From Duganella sp. BuS-21 (GTDB taxonomy: Bacteria; Pseudomonadota; Gammaproteobacteria; Burkholderiales; Burkholderiaceae_D), in NCBI GenBank assembly GCA_041874725.1, contig CP097466.1, forward strand, positions 5,828,001 to 5,892,000: a stretch of DNA of 64,000 bases. Direction: 5' to 3'. Of the stretch, positions 45,429-54,906 are shown in pieces (positions within the stretch are counted from its first letter, which is position 1; every line of letters starts with the position of its first letter). Position numbers and translations under genes: made by a program. The notes under the pieces were generated by a model. It saw nothing but the letters and a program-made list of their open reading frames with translations, was not told the origin of the DNA and did not search any database.

Positions 45429-45450
45429 CGCTAAAATTGCCCCTTTAGCG
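45429..45450. promoter_or_regulatory. Inverted repeat after lnt, upstream of glyQ
   Basis: CGCTAAA (45429-45435) and TTTAGCG (45444-45450) form 7-bp arms around an 8-nt loop, 2 bp after the lnt stop. No T run follows. It may be a weak terminator or an element in the glyQ leader (45427-45508); no T-box features are visible. Confidence 0.4.
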
Positions 45451-45508
45451 CAACTGCAACCGCATGCCCGCCGGCCTCAGGCCCGGGCGTGCCACCGACG
45501 ATCAAAAG

Positions 45509-46435
45509 ATGCTGACATTTCAACAAATTATCCTGACCTTGCAAACCTACTGGGACAAGCAAGGCTGCGCCCTGCTCCAGCCCTACGACATGGAAGTCGG
45601 CGCCGGCACCTTCCACACGGGTACCTTCCTGCGCGCGATCGGCCCCGAGCCTTGGCGCGCGGCCTACGTGCAGCCGTCGCGCCGCCCGAAAGACGGCCGT
45701 TACGGCGAGAATCCGAATCGCGGCCAGCACTACTACCAATACCAGGTGGTGATGAAGCCGGCGCCGGAAAACATCCTCGACCTGTATCTGGGTTCGCTGG
45801 AAGCGCTGGGCCTGGACCTGAAGCAGAACGACGTCCGCTTCGTGGAAGACGACTGGGAATCGCCGACGCTGGGCGCCTGGGGCCTGGGTTGGGAAGTCTG
45901 GCTGAACGGCATGGAGGTGACGCAGTTCACCTACTTCCAGCAAGTCGGCGGCCTCGATTGCAAACCGGTGCTGGGTGAAATCACCTACGGCGTCGAGCGT
46001 CTGGCGATGTATCTGCAGGGCGTGGAAAACATGTACGACCTGGTGTGGACTACCTGGGAAGAGAATGGTGCGGCCGGCGAACCGGTCACCAAAACGCTGA
46101 AGTACGGCGACGTCTTCCACCAGAATGAAGTCGAACAGTCGGCCTACAACTTCGAGCACTCGAACACCGAGCTGCTGTTCTCGCAGTTCAACAACCACGA
46201 ATCTGAGGCCAAGCGTCTGATCGAAGCGCAGCTGACGCTGCCGGCCTACGAGCAGATCATGAAGGCTTCGCACAGCTTCAACCTGCTGGACGCGCGCGGC
46301 GCCATCTCCGTGACCGAACGCGCCGCCTACATCGGCCGTGTGCGCGCCTTGTCGCGCCTGGTCGCACAGGCTTACTACGATTCGCGTGAACGCCTCGGCT
46401 TCCCTATGGCTCCGGCTGTCGAACAAACTGTATAA
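45509..46435 (+). CDS. glyQ: Glycyl-tRNA synthetase alpha subunit
   Basis: The 308-residue subunit carries the class II catalytic core: [88 protein letters not shown], and [16 protein letters not shown]. It joins with GlyS to form the alpha2beta2 enzyme. The start at 45509 is preferred over 45464 because it gives the usual MLTFQQ N-terminus. glyS follows after 5 bp. Confidence 0.97.
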   Translation: MLTFQQIILTLQTYWDKQGCALLQPYDMEVGAGTFHTGTFLRAIGPEPWRAAYVQPSRRPKDGRYGENPNRGQHYYQYQVVMKPAPENILDLYLGSLEALGLDLKQNDVRFVEDDWESPTLGAWGLGWEVWLNGMEVTQFTYFQQVGGLDCKPVLGEITYGVERLAMYLQGVENMYDLVWTTWEENGAAGEPVTKTLKYGDVFHQNEVEQSAYNFEHSNTELLFSQFNNHESEAKRLIEAQLTLPAYEQIMKASHSFNLLDARGAISVTERAAYIGRVRALSRLVAQAYYDSRERLGFPMAPAVEQTV

Positions 46436-46440
46436 ATAAT

Positions 46441-48549
46441 ATGACTCAAACTCTGCTCATCGAACTGCTGACCGAAGAACTGCCGCCGAAGGCGCTCGCC
46501 AAACTGGGCAAGGCTTTCGCGGACGGCATCGTCAACGGCCTGAAATCGCGCGATTTCCTGGAGGCCGACAGCGTCGCCACCGCCTACGCCACGCCACGCC
46601 GCCTGGCCGTTTCCATCACCAAAGTGCGCGCCGTCTCGCCGGACAAATCGATCCGCGAAAAAGTGCTGCCGGTGACCGTGGCGCTGGACGCCGCCGGCAA
46701 CGGCACGCCGCCGCTGGCCAAAAAACTTGCCGCGCTGGGCTTCCCCAACCTGACCGTGGCCGATCTGGAACGCGCGCAGGACGGCAAAGCCGAAAGCTTC
46801 TTCTACACCTACACCGCAGCCGGCAGCGCGCTGCAAGCGGGCCTGCAAGCCGCGCTGGAAGACTCGGTGGCCAAACTGCCGATTCCTAAAGTGATGAGCT
46901 ACCAGCGTCCGGACGGCGCCACGGTGCAATTCGTGCGCCCGGCCCACGCGCTGATCGCCCTGCATGGCGACGCCGTGCTGCCACTGACCCTGCTGGGCCT
47001 GACCGCCTCCAACATCACCGAAGGCCACCGCTTCCTGACCGCGCCCGGTCAGCGCGCCGTCACCATCGCCAACGCCGACGCCTACGCCGCCACGCTGAAA
47101 GTCGACGGCAAAGTCCTGGCTTCGGTCGAAGACCGCAAGGAACAGATCCGCGCCGAACTGTTGGCCAAGGCCGGCGCCGATCTGGTGCTGATGCCGGAAG
47201 CGCTGCTGGACGAAGTCTCCGCGCTGGTCGAATGGCCGGTGGTCTACGAGTGCAACTTCGAGGAAGAGTTCCTGGCAGTGCCGCAGGAATGCCTGATCCT
47301 CACCATGCAGACCAACCAGAAATACTTCGCGCTGACGGACACCAACGGCAAGCTGCGCTCGCGCTTCCTGATCGTCTCCAACATCGCCACCGACACGCCG
47401 GCCGCCATCATCGGCGGCAACGAGCGCGTGGTGCGCCCGCGCCTGTCCGACGCCAAGTTCTTCTTCGAGCAAGACAAGAAGAAGACCCTGGAATCGCGCC
47501 TGCCGCTGCTGAAGAACGTCGTGTACCACAACAAGCTGGGCACCCAGGCCGAACGCAGCGACCGCGTGACCGCACTGGCCGGCGCCATCGCCGCCAAGCT
47601 GGGCGCCGACGTGGCCTTGGCCGAACGCGCGGCGCGCCTGTCGAAGGCAGACCTGCTGACCGACATGGTGGGCGAGTTCCCCGAGCTGCAAGGCATCATG
47701 GGCACCTATTACGCCCGCAACGACGGCGAGCAGGAAGACGTGGCGCTGGCCGCCTCCGAACACTATCAGCCGCGCTTTGCCGGCGACACCCTGCCGTCCA
47801 CCGTCACCGGCACCGCCGTGGCGCTGGCCGACAAGCTGGAAACCCTGGTCGGCATCTGGGCCATCGGCCTGGCGCCGACCGGCGACAAAGATCCGTTCGC
47901 GCTGCGTCGTCACGCGCTGGGCGTGCTGCGCATGCTGATAGAAAAGCGTTTATCGCTGTCGATCAGCGGCCTGCTGGCCGACGCCGCGAAGCAGTTCACC
48001 ACCGTGGCCGGCTTCAAGGACCCGACCGCCGACGTGGCGACCTTCATGTTCGACCGCCTGCGCGGCATCCTGCGCGAGCGCGGCTTCTCGGTCAACGAGA
48101 TCGAAGCAGTCGTGGCGCAGAACCCGGATCGCCTGGACGACATCGTGCAACGCCTGGAAGCCGTGCAAGCCTTCGCCGCGCTGCCGGAATCGGCTTCGCT
48201 GGCCGCCGCCAACAAACGCATCACCAACATCCTGAAGAAGAACGAAGAAGCGCTGGCCGCCGTTGGCGAAGCCGGTGTCAATGTCTCGCTGCTGCAGGAC
48301 GCCGCCGAAATCAACCTGAACGCCGCCGTGGTCCGCGTGCTGCCGGAAATCGACGCCGCCTTCAACCAGGGCGACTTCGCCGGCACGCTGAAAACGCTGG
48401 CCCAGCTGAAGGAGGAAGTCGACGCCTTCTTCAACGACGTGATGGTGATGGCGGAAGATGTCGCCCTGCGCAACAACCGTCTGGCGCTGCTGTCGTCCCT
48501 GCACGGGATGATGAACCGCGTCGCCGACATCTCCAAGCTGGCGGCTTAA
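46441..48549 (+). CDS. glyS: Glycyl-tRNA synthetase beta subunit
   Basis: The 702-residue subunit starts [22 protein letters not shown]. It contains [15 protein letters not shown] wording ([21 protein letters not shown], about 480-500) and the C-terminal anticodon-binding segment ([25 protein letters not shown]). Length is normal for the bacterial heterotetrameric enzyme. The beta subunit binds tRNA and is required for aminoacylation. gmhB begins directly after the TAA. Confidence 0.97.
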   Translation: MTQTLLIELLTEELPPKALAKLGKAFADGIVNGLKSRDFLEADSVATAYATPRRLAVSITKVRAVSPDKSIREKVLPVTVALDAAGNGTPPLAKKLAALGFPNLTVADLERAQDGKAESFFYTYTAAGSALQAGLQAALEDSVAKLPIPKVMSYQRPDGATVQFVRPAHALIALHGDAVLPLTLLGLTASNITEGHRFLTAPGQRAVTIANADAYAATLKVDGKVLASVEDRKEQIRAELLAKAGADLVLMPEALLDEVSALVEWPVVYECNFEEEFLAVPQECLILTMQTNQKYFALTDTNGKLRSRFLIVSNIATDTPAAIIGGNERVVRPRLSDAKFFFEQDKKKTLESRLPLLKNVVYHNKLGTQAERSDRVTALAGAIAAKLGADVALAERAARLSKADLLTDMVGEFPELQGIMGTYYARNDGEQEDVALAASEHYQPRFAGDTLPSTVTGTAVALADKLETLVGIWAIGLAPTGDKDPFALRRHALGVLRMLIEKRLSLSISGLLADAAKQFTTVAGFKDPTADVATFMFDRLRGILRERGFSVNEIEAVVAQNPDRLDDIVQRLEAVQAFAALPESASLAAANKRITNILKKNEEALAAVGEAGVNVSLLQDAAEINLNAAVVRVLPEIDAAFNQGDFAGTLKTLAQLKEEVDAFFNDVMVMAEDVALRNNRLALLSSLHGMMNRVADISKLAA

Positions 48550-49131
48550 ATGGGTGCGCAGTCGATGAAGTTGGTGATTCTGGATCGTGACGGCGTTATC
48601 AATCACGATTCGCCGGACTTCATCAAATCGCCGGCGGAATGGATCCCCATCCCCGGCTCGATGGAAGCGATCGCGCGCCTGAACCAGGCCGGCTACCGGG
48701 TGGTGGTGGCGTCGAACCAGTCGGGCATCGCCCGCGAGTTTTTCGACATGAGTATCCTCAACGCCATCCACCAGAAGATGCACAACCTGGCGCAGCAAGT
48801 GGGCGCGGACATCGACGCGGTGTTTTTCTGCCCGCATGCGGCGGCCGACAACTGCGACTGCCGCAAGCCCAAGCCGGGCATGTTCACGGAAATCTCGCAG
48901 CGCTATAAAATCAGCCTGAAAGGCGTGCCGGTGGTCGGCGATTCGCTGCGCGATCTGCAGGCCGGCTATGTCAGCGGCTGCGTGCCGTATCTGGTGTTAA
49001 CCGGCAAGGGTGAAAAGACCCAGGTCACCGGCGGTCTGCCGCCGGGCACCATGGTGTTCCCGGATCTGGCGGCGATGGTTACCCATCTGCTTAAAGCCGC
49101 CAATCCGCCGGCGCTGCACATCGTCAGCTAA
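48550..49131 (+). CDS. gmhB: D-glycero-beta-D-manno-heptose-1,7-bisphosphate 7-phosphatase
   Basis: The 193-residue HAD-family protein has the nucleophile motif VILDRDGVIN, ASNQSGIAR, and the zinc-binding loop CPHAADNCDCRKPKP-like segment (FFCPHAAADNCDCRKPKPGMF). The final HAD motif is VVGDSLRDLQAG. GmhB dephosphorylates heptose bisphosphate in the ADP-heptose pathway that feeds lipopolysaccharide inner core, which fits waaC nearby. ATG 48550 adjoins the glyS stop, and ATG 48565 is an alternative. Both lack a strong Shine-Dalgarno. Confidence 0.93.
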   Translation: MGAQSMKLVILDRDGVINHDSPDFIKSPAEWIPIPGSMEAIARLNQAGYRVVVASNQSGIAREFFDMSILNAIHQKMHNLAQQVGADIDAVFFCPHAAADNCDCRKPKPGMFTEISQRYKISLKGVPVVGDSLRDLQAGYVSGCVPYLVLTGKGEKTQVTGGLPPGTMVFPDLAAMVTHLLKAANPPALHIVS

Positions 49132-49149
49132 CAGTTTTTGGAGTCTGCA

Positions 49150-49890
49150 TTGGGTCATCCCGTTTTATTCCTGCGTTCCCTCATCTTCACCATCGTGATG
49201 GTGGTATCGACCGTTCTCTGGTCCCTGGTCTGCTTCCTGGTGGCGCCGCTGCCGTATGCACAGCGCTTCTTCGTCACTTCGCGCTGGAATGTGTTCATCA
49301 TCTGGTGCCTGAAGATCATCTGCGGCATCCGCTACGAAGTGCGCGGCCGCGAAAACCTGCCGGACGCCGACGCCATCGTGCTGTCCAAGCACCAGTCGGC
49401 GTGGGAAACCATCTTCCTGCTGCCGAACATGCCGCGTCCATTGGTGTTCGTGTTCAAGAAGGAGATTTTGTATATTCCCTTCTTCGGCTGGGCCATGGCG
49501 CTGCTGCGCATGATTCCGATCGACCGCAAGCAGGGCAAGAACGCCTTCAAGGAAGTGGTCCGTCACGGCAAGCGCCGCCTGGCGCAGGGTCTATGGATTA
49601 TCATGTTCCCGGAAGGGACGCGCATTCCGGTGGGCCAGGCCGGCAAGTACAAAAGCGGCGGCACGCGCCTGGCGATTGAAACCGGCGCGCTGGTGGTGCC
49701 GATTGCCCACAACTCCGGTGAGTGCTGGCCAAAAAATTCTTTCATCAAGCGGCCCGGCCTTGTTACAGTATCGATAGGCAAGCCAATTTCGCCCGAAGGC
49801 CAGACGCCGGACGGCATGATGCAACAGGTGGAAAATTGGATAGAATCAGAAATGCGCGTCATTTCGCCCCACGCTTACAACGCTGGTTAG
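49150..49890 (+). CDS. plsC: 1-acyl-sn-glycerol-3-phosphate acyltransferase (PlsC family)
   Basis: The 246-residue membrane acyltransferase has an N-terminal hydrophobic helix and the HX4(D/E) motif in LSKHQSAWETIFLLP. FPEGTRIPVGQAGKYKSGGTRLAIETGA and the VPIAHNSGECWPKNSF region follow, as in bacterial PlsC. It converts lysophosphatidate to phosphatidate. The TTG at 49150 is chosen because GGAG lies 6 bases upstream; TTG 49138 is an in-frame alternative. It follows gmhB by 18 bp. Its 3' end overlaps the next gene by 55 bp. Confidence 0.9.
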   Translation: MGHPVLFLRSLIFTIVMVVSTVLWSLVCFLVAPLPYAQRFFVTSRWNVFIIWCLKIICGIRYEVRGRENLPDADAIVLSKHQSAWETIFLLPNMPRPLVFVFKKEILYIPFFGWAMALLRMIPIDRKQGKNAFKEVVRHGKRRLAQGLWIIMFPEGTRIPVGQAGKYKSGGTRLAIETGALVVPIAHNSGECWPKNSFIKRPGLVTVSIGKPISPEGQTPDGMMQQVENWIESEMRVISPHAYNAG

Positions 49891-50852
49891 ACGACCTGGC
49901 GACGCTGGTCAAGCCGGCGTCACCCGATCCGAATCAGCCGGACCTGTTTGGACGGGAGGCCCCGCCGCCTCCCAAGCCGGTGTACACATCGCCGGTATGG
50001 TCGGTTCCGCCAACGCCTGCTTCATCGCATAAACCACCTCCTGTTTCACCCTATGTCGCGCCGCCCGCAACGGCGGTGCCGGTCAAGACCCGGCCGCTGG
50101 TCGCGCCGCCATCGGAGCTGCCGCCGCGCCGTCAATTGATGGTCGGCGAATTCATCCTGGAATACGAACTGCGTCGCTCGACGCGGCGTTCGATCGGCTT
50201 CATGATCGACGACGACGGCCTGCGCGTGACGGCGCCCAAGCGCATCAGCATCGCCGAAATCGACGAAGCGATCCGCACCAAGCAGCACTGGATCCTGAGC
50301 AAACTGAAAGAGCGGCGCGAGCGGCGCGCGGCGCGGCTGGAAAAGCCGCCGGTGGAATGGGTAGACGGCGCGCAGCTGCCGTACATGGGCGCCGACATCA
50401 CCCTGCGCCTGCTGGTGGGCGGACGCAATCGCAGCATCTACAACCCCAACACGCGCGAGCTGTGGGTCACCCTGGTGCCGGGCGCCAGCGAAGACCTGCT
50501 GAAGAACCGCGTGTTGACCTGGTACCAGCAGCAGGCCAAGACCTTGTTCGAAGAGCGCCTGGATTTATATGCCGGCCGGCTGGGCGTGCAATACCATTCG
50601 TTCGGCCTGTCCTCGGCCGGCACGCGCTGGGGCTCGTGCACGGCCGACCGCAAGATCCGCCTGAACTGGAAGCTGATCCACTTCTCGCTGCCGCTGATCG
50701 ACTACGTGGTGGCGCACGAACTGTCGCACATCCTGGAAATGAACCACAGCCAGCAATTCTGGGACACCGTCGGCCTGATCTACCCCGAATACGACGAAGC
50801 CAAAAACCTGCTCCGCAAGCGCTCGCAGGAGCTGCCGGTGCTGTTCCCTTGA
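49836..50852 (+). CDS. YgjP-like zinc metallohydrolase (SprT/M48-like, DUF45)
   Basis: The 338-residue protein has a Pro-rich variable N-terminus (about 25-100) and a C-terminal YgjP/DUF45 domain. RSIGFMIDDDGLRVTAPKRIS and RWGSCTADRKIRLNWKLI are family sequences, and the zinc motif is VVAHELSHILEMNHSQQFW (HExxH plus a downstream His). The function of the family is not well defined. The TTG at 49836 has AGGTGG close upstream and lies within plsC, giving a 55-bp overlap. Earlier starts at 49722 or later in-frame starts cannot be ruled out. The Pro-rich segment could be a linker. Confidence 0.8.
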   Translation: MDRIRNARHFAPRLQRWLDDLATLVKPASPDPNQPDLFGREAPPPPKPVYTSPVWSVPPTPASSHKPPPVSPYVAPPATAVPVKTRPLVAPPSELPPRRQLMVGEFILEYELRRSTRRSIGFMIDDDGLRVTAPKRISIAEIDEAIRTKQHWILSKLKERRERRAARLEKPPVEWVDGAQLPYMGADITLRLLVGGRNRSIYNPNTRELWVTLVPGASEDLLKNRVLTWYQQQAKTLFEERLDLYAGRLGVQYHSFGLSSAGTRWGSCTADRKIRLNWKLIHFSLPLIDYVVAHELSHILEMNHSQQFWDTVGLIYPEYDEAKNLLRKRSQELPVLFP

Positions 50853-50944
50853 CAGCCTGAATCGGCAACAATTATTGGAGAGATTTCTCGAGAACAACAA
50901 ATGTTAAAATGGTTTTTTAAAAAATAATTTTTTACTGAACCATC

Positions 50945-52582
50945 ATGCGTTTGAGCACTTCACTTAGCTTACCTTACCTCGCCGTCGCTGCCGGCAGTCT
51001 CGTCCTGGCCGCCTGCGGTGGCGGCGGTTCCAACACTCCCGGCGTCCAGACGCCGACACCCACCACGCCGACCCCGCCGCCGGTTGTGCCGCCGCCGGTT
51101 GTCGCGGCGCCTTACACCATCAGCCCAGCCACGCTGACGATGAAATATGTGGCCGGCTACCCCGTCACCTTCTTTGCCAAGGCTACTCAGACCACGCCCT
51201 TCGTTGGCGTGGTCTACATCAAGATGGTTGCCGACCAAAATGTGATTGACTCGGTCGAGATCAAAACCAACGCGGATGGCAGCATCAACGCCAGCCTCAA
51301 TACGTCGGGAACCGTCGCTGCGGGTCACTACGCGGGCAACCTGACGATCAACGTCTGCAAGGATGTGAACTGCACCGCGCAGCTTGAGGGCGCGCCGTTC
51401 AAGGTGCCTTATGTGATCGACGTTGCTTCGCCGGCGGGCAGCCTGACCACCGCTAACCTCAGCAGCCTGGTGCCGCTGGCGGGGGCCGGCGACTGGAGCG
51501 GCTACCAGGCCAACGCCGCGCATACCGGTCTGGTACCGGTCACGCTCAACCCTTCGACATTCAAGTTACGCTGGACTTATGAAACGCCTGCCGCCAACGG
51601 TTCCCTGGGGTCGATTTCGGACATTAGCACCGGTAACGGCCACGTGTATTTTGGGACCGGCACTTATTGGAACAACAACACGGCAGGACACCAGCTGCTT
51701 GCACTGAAAGAGCAGGACGGCTCCCAAGCCTGGAATCATGACTTCGGCAACCTGCGCTATGCGAGCACCAACCCACCCACCTACGCCAATGGCAAGGTGT
51801 ACCTGTCGGCCGGATCGCAAGAGTCCACCGCGATGTTTGGCTTCGATGCTGCCAGCGGCGCTCAACTGTTCAGCACACCGACTGCGGCGCAATGGCCGAC
51901 CTATCTGGCGCCGGTCGTGTACGGCGGCGGTTTGTATTCGAATGGCGGCCGCTATGGTGGCATGTATGCGTTTGACGCCATCACCGGTGTGGAGAAATGG
52001 TTCGCCTCGCTGACGCAGGTCGATGGCTGGGCACCCGCAGTCGATGCCAACAACACCTATATCTACCTGAACGGAGAGTTCATCGTCACCGACCGCCTGA
52101 CCGGCAATCCTGTCGGGAAGATCGCCGGCAGTAATTCCGGCTGGCAGAACGGCGTAACGCCACTGCTCGGCGCAGTCAACAGCGCGATCGTCGCCGACAG
52201 CAACGCGCTGAGCGCGTTTGATATCTCGGCACTGCGCGTGCGCTGGAAGGTGGACGGCAGTTTCCACACCGGTCCGGCCTACGGCGACAAGCAGGTGTAC
52301 GTGTTGCGCGACCAGCCGTTGGCGCTTGAAGTCCGCAACGAAACGGACGGCAGCCTGGCCTGGAGCTGGAAGGCGCCGGCAACGGTCGATCAATGGCTGG
52401 GCAATGTCGTGTTGACCAACAACCTGGTGTTTGTCAGCAGCGACAACACGACCTATGCCATCGACCGCAGCAGCCATGCTTCCGTATGGACCTATCCGGC
52501 GGGCGGCAAGCTGTCGCTGTCTGCCAACGGCGTGTTGTATATCAACACTCAGAGCAGCATCGTCGCGATCAACGTGAAGTAA
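50945..52582 (+). CDS. PQQ-binding-like beta-propeller lipoprotein
   Basis: The 545-residue protein has a lipobox (LVLAACGGGG, Cys near 24) and a Pro/Thr-rich spacer. An Ig-like region follows (about 55-140), then a propeller of PQQ-type repeats (about 175-545: WSGYQANAAHTGLVPVTLNPSTFKLRW, LLALKEQDGSQAWNHDFG, YAFDAITGVEKWFASL, TYAIDRSSHASVWTYPAGGK). No PQQ-enzyme catalytic features are visible, so it is probably a binding or scaffold protein, not a dehydrogenase. The start is preceded by an AT-rich tract (about 50900-50940) that likely holds its promoter. It is a single gene convergent with waaA. Confidence 0.85.
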   Translation: MRLSTSLSLPYLAVAAGSLVLAACGGGGSNTPGVQTPTPTTPTPPPVVPPPVVAAPYTISPATLTMKYVAGYPVTFFAKATQTTPFVGVVYIKMVADQNVIDSVEIKTNADGSINASLNTSGTVAAGHYAGNLTINVCKDVNCTAQLEGAPFKVPYVIDVASPAGSLTTANLSSLVPLAGAGDWSGYQANAAHTGLVPVTLNPSTFKLRWTYETPAANGSLGSISDISTGNGHVYFGTGTYWNNNTAGHQLLALKEQDGSQAWNHDFGNLRYASTNPPTYANGKVYLSAGSQESTAMFGFDAASGAQLFSTPTAAQWPTYLAPVVYGGGLYSNGGRYGGMYAFDAITGVEKWFASLTQVDGWAPAVDANNTYIYLNGEFIVTDRLTGNPVGKIAGSNSGWQNGVTPLLGAVNSAIVADSNALSAFDISALRVRWKVDGSFHTGPAYGDKQVYVLRDQPLALEVRNETDGSLAWSWKAPATVDQWLGNVVLTNNLVFVSSDNTTYAIDRSSHASVWTYPAGGKLSLSANGVLYINTQSSIVAINVK

Positions 52583-52608
52583 GCAGGATGGCGGGGCTGA
52601 TGCCCCGC

Positions 52609-53895
52609 TTAGATCCGGTCGTTGAGCAGTGTCAGGGTGCGGCGGGTGGCGCCGCGATGCTGGTTGGCGAAGGATTGCGCGTTCAGGCCCATGGTTTCGC
52701 GGGCGCTGCTGTCGTTGAGCAGGCGTGCCGCAGTGGCCATCAGGTCGGCCGCATCTGCCACGCGATGCGCGCCGCCAGCAGCCAGCACATCCTCGATGAC
52801 CAATTCAAAATTGAAGCTGCTCGGACCAATCAAAATAGGCTTGCCCAGCGCGGCCGGCTCGATGGGGCTGTGGCTGCCCATCGGCACCAGGCTGCCGCCG
52901 ACGAAGGCGATGTCGCAGGCCGAGTAGTAGCCGAACATTTCACCCATGGAGTCGCCCAGCAGGACCTCGCCTTGCAGCGCGCTGCCGTCCAGCGTCAGCT
53001 GGCTGCGGCGCTGGAAATTCAGGCCGCGCGCGGCGATCATTTTTTCTACTTCATCGAAGCGCTGCGGGTGGCGCGGGACGATCAGCAGCAGTATCTCGGC
53101 CGGCAATGCGGCGCGCGCACTTTCGAAGGCGGCCAGGATCAGTTCTTCTTCGCCTTCGCGGGTGGAGGCGCACAGCAGCACGGGACGCGCGCCGATCGCG
53201 CTGCGCAAGGCCGCGCCGATGGCCAGAGCGGCTTCCGGCACCACCACGTCGAACTTGATGCTGCCGGTGATTTCCACGCGCTGCACGCCGAGCGAGCGGA
53301 TACGCTGGGCGTCGGCTTCGGTTTGCGCCGCGACCAGCGAGATGCCGCGCGCGGCGTTCAGCAGCAGCGTACCAAAGCGGCTGGCTTTGCGCAGCGAGCG
53401 CTCGGACAGGCGGGCGTTGGCCAACACTACCGGCACCTTGCGTGCGTTGCAGACGGCAATCAGGTTGGGCCAGACTTCGGTCTCCATCAGGATGCACACC
53501 TGCGGCTGGAAGTGGCGGATGAAGCGCGAGACCATGCTGCCGGTGTCGTATGGCAGATAGGATTGCACCAGCCGCTCACCGTGCTTGGCGAAGATAGCTT
53601 TGCCGGTGGCGCGGCCGGTCGGCGTCATGTGGGTGAGGACGATGCGGCTTTGCGGATACTCGGCCAGCAGCGCGTCCACCAGCGGTTCGGCGGCGCGCGT
53701 TTCACCGACGGAGACGGCGTGCACCCACAGCACCGGCGCGGCGCGGCCGAGGGCAGCGGCGCTGGCGCGCGGATAGAAGCCGAGGCGCTCGCCCCAATGC
53801 TGGCGATAGCCAGGTTCCTGGCGGCCGCGCAGCCACAGGCGCGTCAGCACCAGCGGCAAGGCCAGCCACCACAACAAGGAATAAAGAATACGCAT
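52609..53895 (-). CDS. waaA: 3-deoxy-D-manno-octulosonic acid transferase
   Basis: The 428-residue membrane-anchored glycosyltransferase (KdtA/WaaA) attaches Kdo to lipid A. Family sequences are WVHAVSVGETRAAEPL, LTHMTPTGRATGKAIF, CILMETEVWPNLIAVCN, LCASTREGEEELIL, and GDSMGEMFGYYSACDIAFVGGSLVPMGSHSPIEPAALGKPILIG. An N-terminal membrane helix is present. The start at 53895 is 2 bp after the waaC stop, and the longer frame reaching 54330 is not protein-like. Together with waaC it forms a lipopolysaccharide inner-core pair. Confidence 0.95.
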   Translation of the reverse strand: MRILYSLLWWLALPLVLTRLWLRGRQEPGYRQHWGERLGFYPRASAAALGRAAPVLWVHAVSVGETRAAEPLVDALLAEYPQSRIVLTHMTPTGRATGKAIFAKHGERLVQSYLPYDTGSMVSRFIRHFQPQVCILMETEVWPNLIAVCNARKVPVVLANARLSERSLRKASRFGTLLLNAARGISLVAAQTEADAQRIRSLGVQRVEITGSIKFDVVVPEAALAIGAALRSAIGARPVLLCASTREGEEELILAAFESARAALPAEILLLIVPRHPQRFDEVEKMIAARGLNFQRRSQLTLDGSALQGEVLLGDSMGEMFGYYSACDIAFVGGSLVPMGSHSPIEPAALGKPILIGPSSFNFELVIEDVLAAGGAHRVADAADLMATAARLLNDSSARETMGLNAQSFANQHRGATRRTLTLLNDRI

Positions 53896-53897
53896 GC

Positions 53898-54902
53898 TTA
53901 GCCCAGCAGACTCCGGGCCGCCGTCAGCACGTCCGCCACCGATGGCGGCGTGCCCTGATCGCCCAGGTTGATAATGCGCGGCGACCAGTTGCCCTCGGTC
54001 TTCCAGCGCGGCGAATCCGCATAGATCTCCACCGTCGGCCGCACGAAGGCCGCCGCGATGTGCACCAGCCCCGTATCGACGCCGATCACCAGCGAGGCGC
54101 GACGCGCCGCCATGATGGCATCGGCCATCGACAGCTTGGGCAGCACGCGCGCGTTCGGCAAGCCGGCGGCGATGCGCTCGGCCTCGGCCAGCTCCTTCGG
54201 CGAGCCCCAGGGCAGCAGAATGGTCATCGGCGCCAGCTCGCGGCCCAGGGCGATCCAATTGTCGGTCGCCCACTTCTTGCCATCGCGCGCGGTGCCGTGG
54301 AAGTAAACCACATAAGACGCCGGCATCCACTCGGGACGCGGCGTATCCTCCGCCAGCGCCGGCAGGCCGAAATCGGCCGGCGTATCGACCGCATAGCCCA
54401 GCGCAGCGCCGGCCACGATGCGGCCGCGCGCCACCGCGTGCGTGCGCGGATCGGTGCGAATACTCAGGTTATGGAAAATGCGCGAGATGCCCTCGTAGCC
54501 GGAGCCCTGGCTGCCGTTGGCCAGGCCGACCTTGCGGCCGCCCTTCGCCACGCGCGCGGCGCCCATGATGATGCCGGTCTTCAGCAGGCCCTGGGTGTCG
54601 AACACATAGTCGTACTCCTGCTGGCGCAGGGTACGGAAAAACGCCTTGATCTCGGCGCGCGTCTCGGGCTTGCCGAGACTCTTGCGCCAGCGCCGCAGCG
54701 CGAACGGAATGATGTTGCGCACGCGCCCATTCAGGCGCACCAGGCTGACGAAGCCCTCCTCCACCACCCAGTCGATATTCGCGTCCGGAAAGTGGCGGGC
54801 GAGGTCGGCCACCATGGGCATGTTATGCAGCACGTCGCCCAGCGACGAAACGCGCACCAGCAAAATATTCAACGGCTTGCCGCCGCGCGCTTGCGTCGCC
54901 AT
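53898..54902 (-). CDS. waaC: Lipopolysaccharide heptosyltransferase I
   Basis: The 334-residue GT9-family protein has the N-terminal LLVRVSSLGDVLHNMPMVADLARHFPDANIDWVVEEGF, YDYVFDTQGLLKTGIIMGAAR and VVYFHGTARDGKKWATDNWIALG. The GVDTGLVHIAAAFVRPTVEIYADSP segment also fits WaaC. It adds the first heptose to Kdo2-lipid A, using ADP-heptose whose synthesis includes GmhB at 48550. It sits 4 bp after the phosphomannomutase stop and 2 bp before waaA, which supports one operon. Confidence 0.95.
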   Translation of the reverse strand: MATQARGGKPLNILLVRVSSLGDVLHNMPMVADLARHFPDANIDWVVEEGFVSLVRLNGRVRNIIPFALRRWRKSLGKPETRAEIKAFFRTLRQQEYDYVFDTQGLLKTGIIMGAARVAKGGRKVGLANGSQGSGYEGISRIFHNLSIRTDPRTHAVARGRIVAGAALGYAVDTPADFGLPALAEDTPRPEWMPASYVVYFHGTARDGKKWATDNWIALGRELAPMTILLPWGSPKELAEAERIAAGLPNARVLPKLSMADAIMAARRASLVIGVDTGLVHIAAAFVRPTVEIYADSPRWKTEGNWSPRIINLGDQGTPPSVADVLTAARSLLG

Positions 54903-54906
54903 CGAC

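Noticed and set aside
45427..45508. T-box or glycine riboswitch before glyQ
   Set aside because: The leader is only about 80 nt with one 7-bp hairpin and lacks T-box or glycine-aptamer features, which would be unusual in this group.
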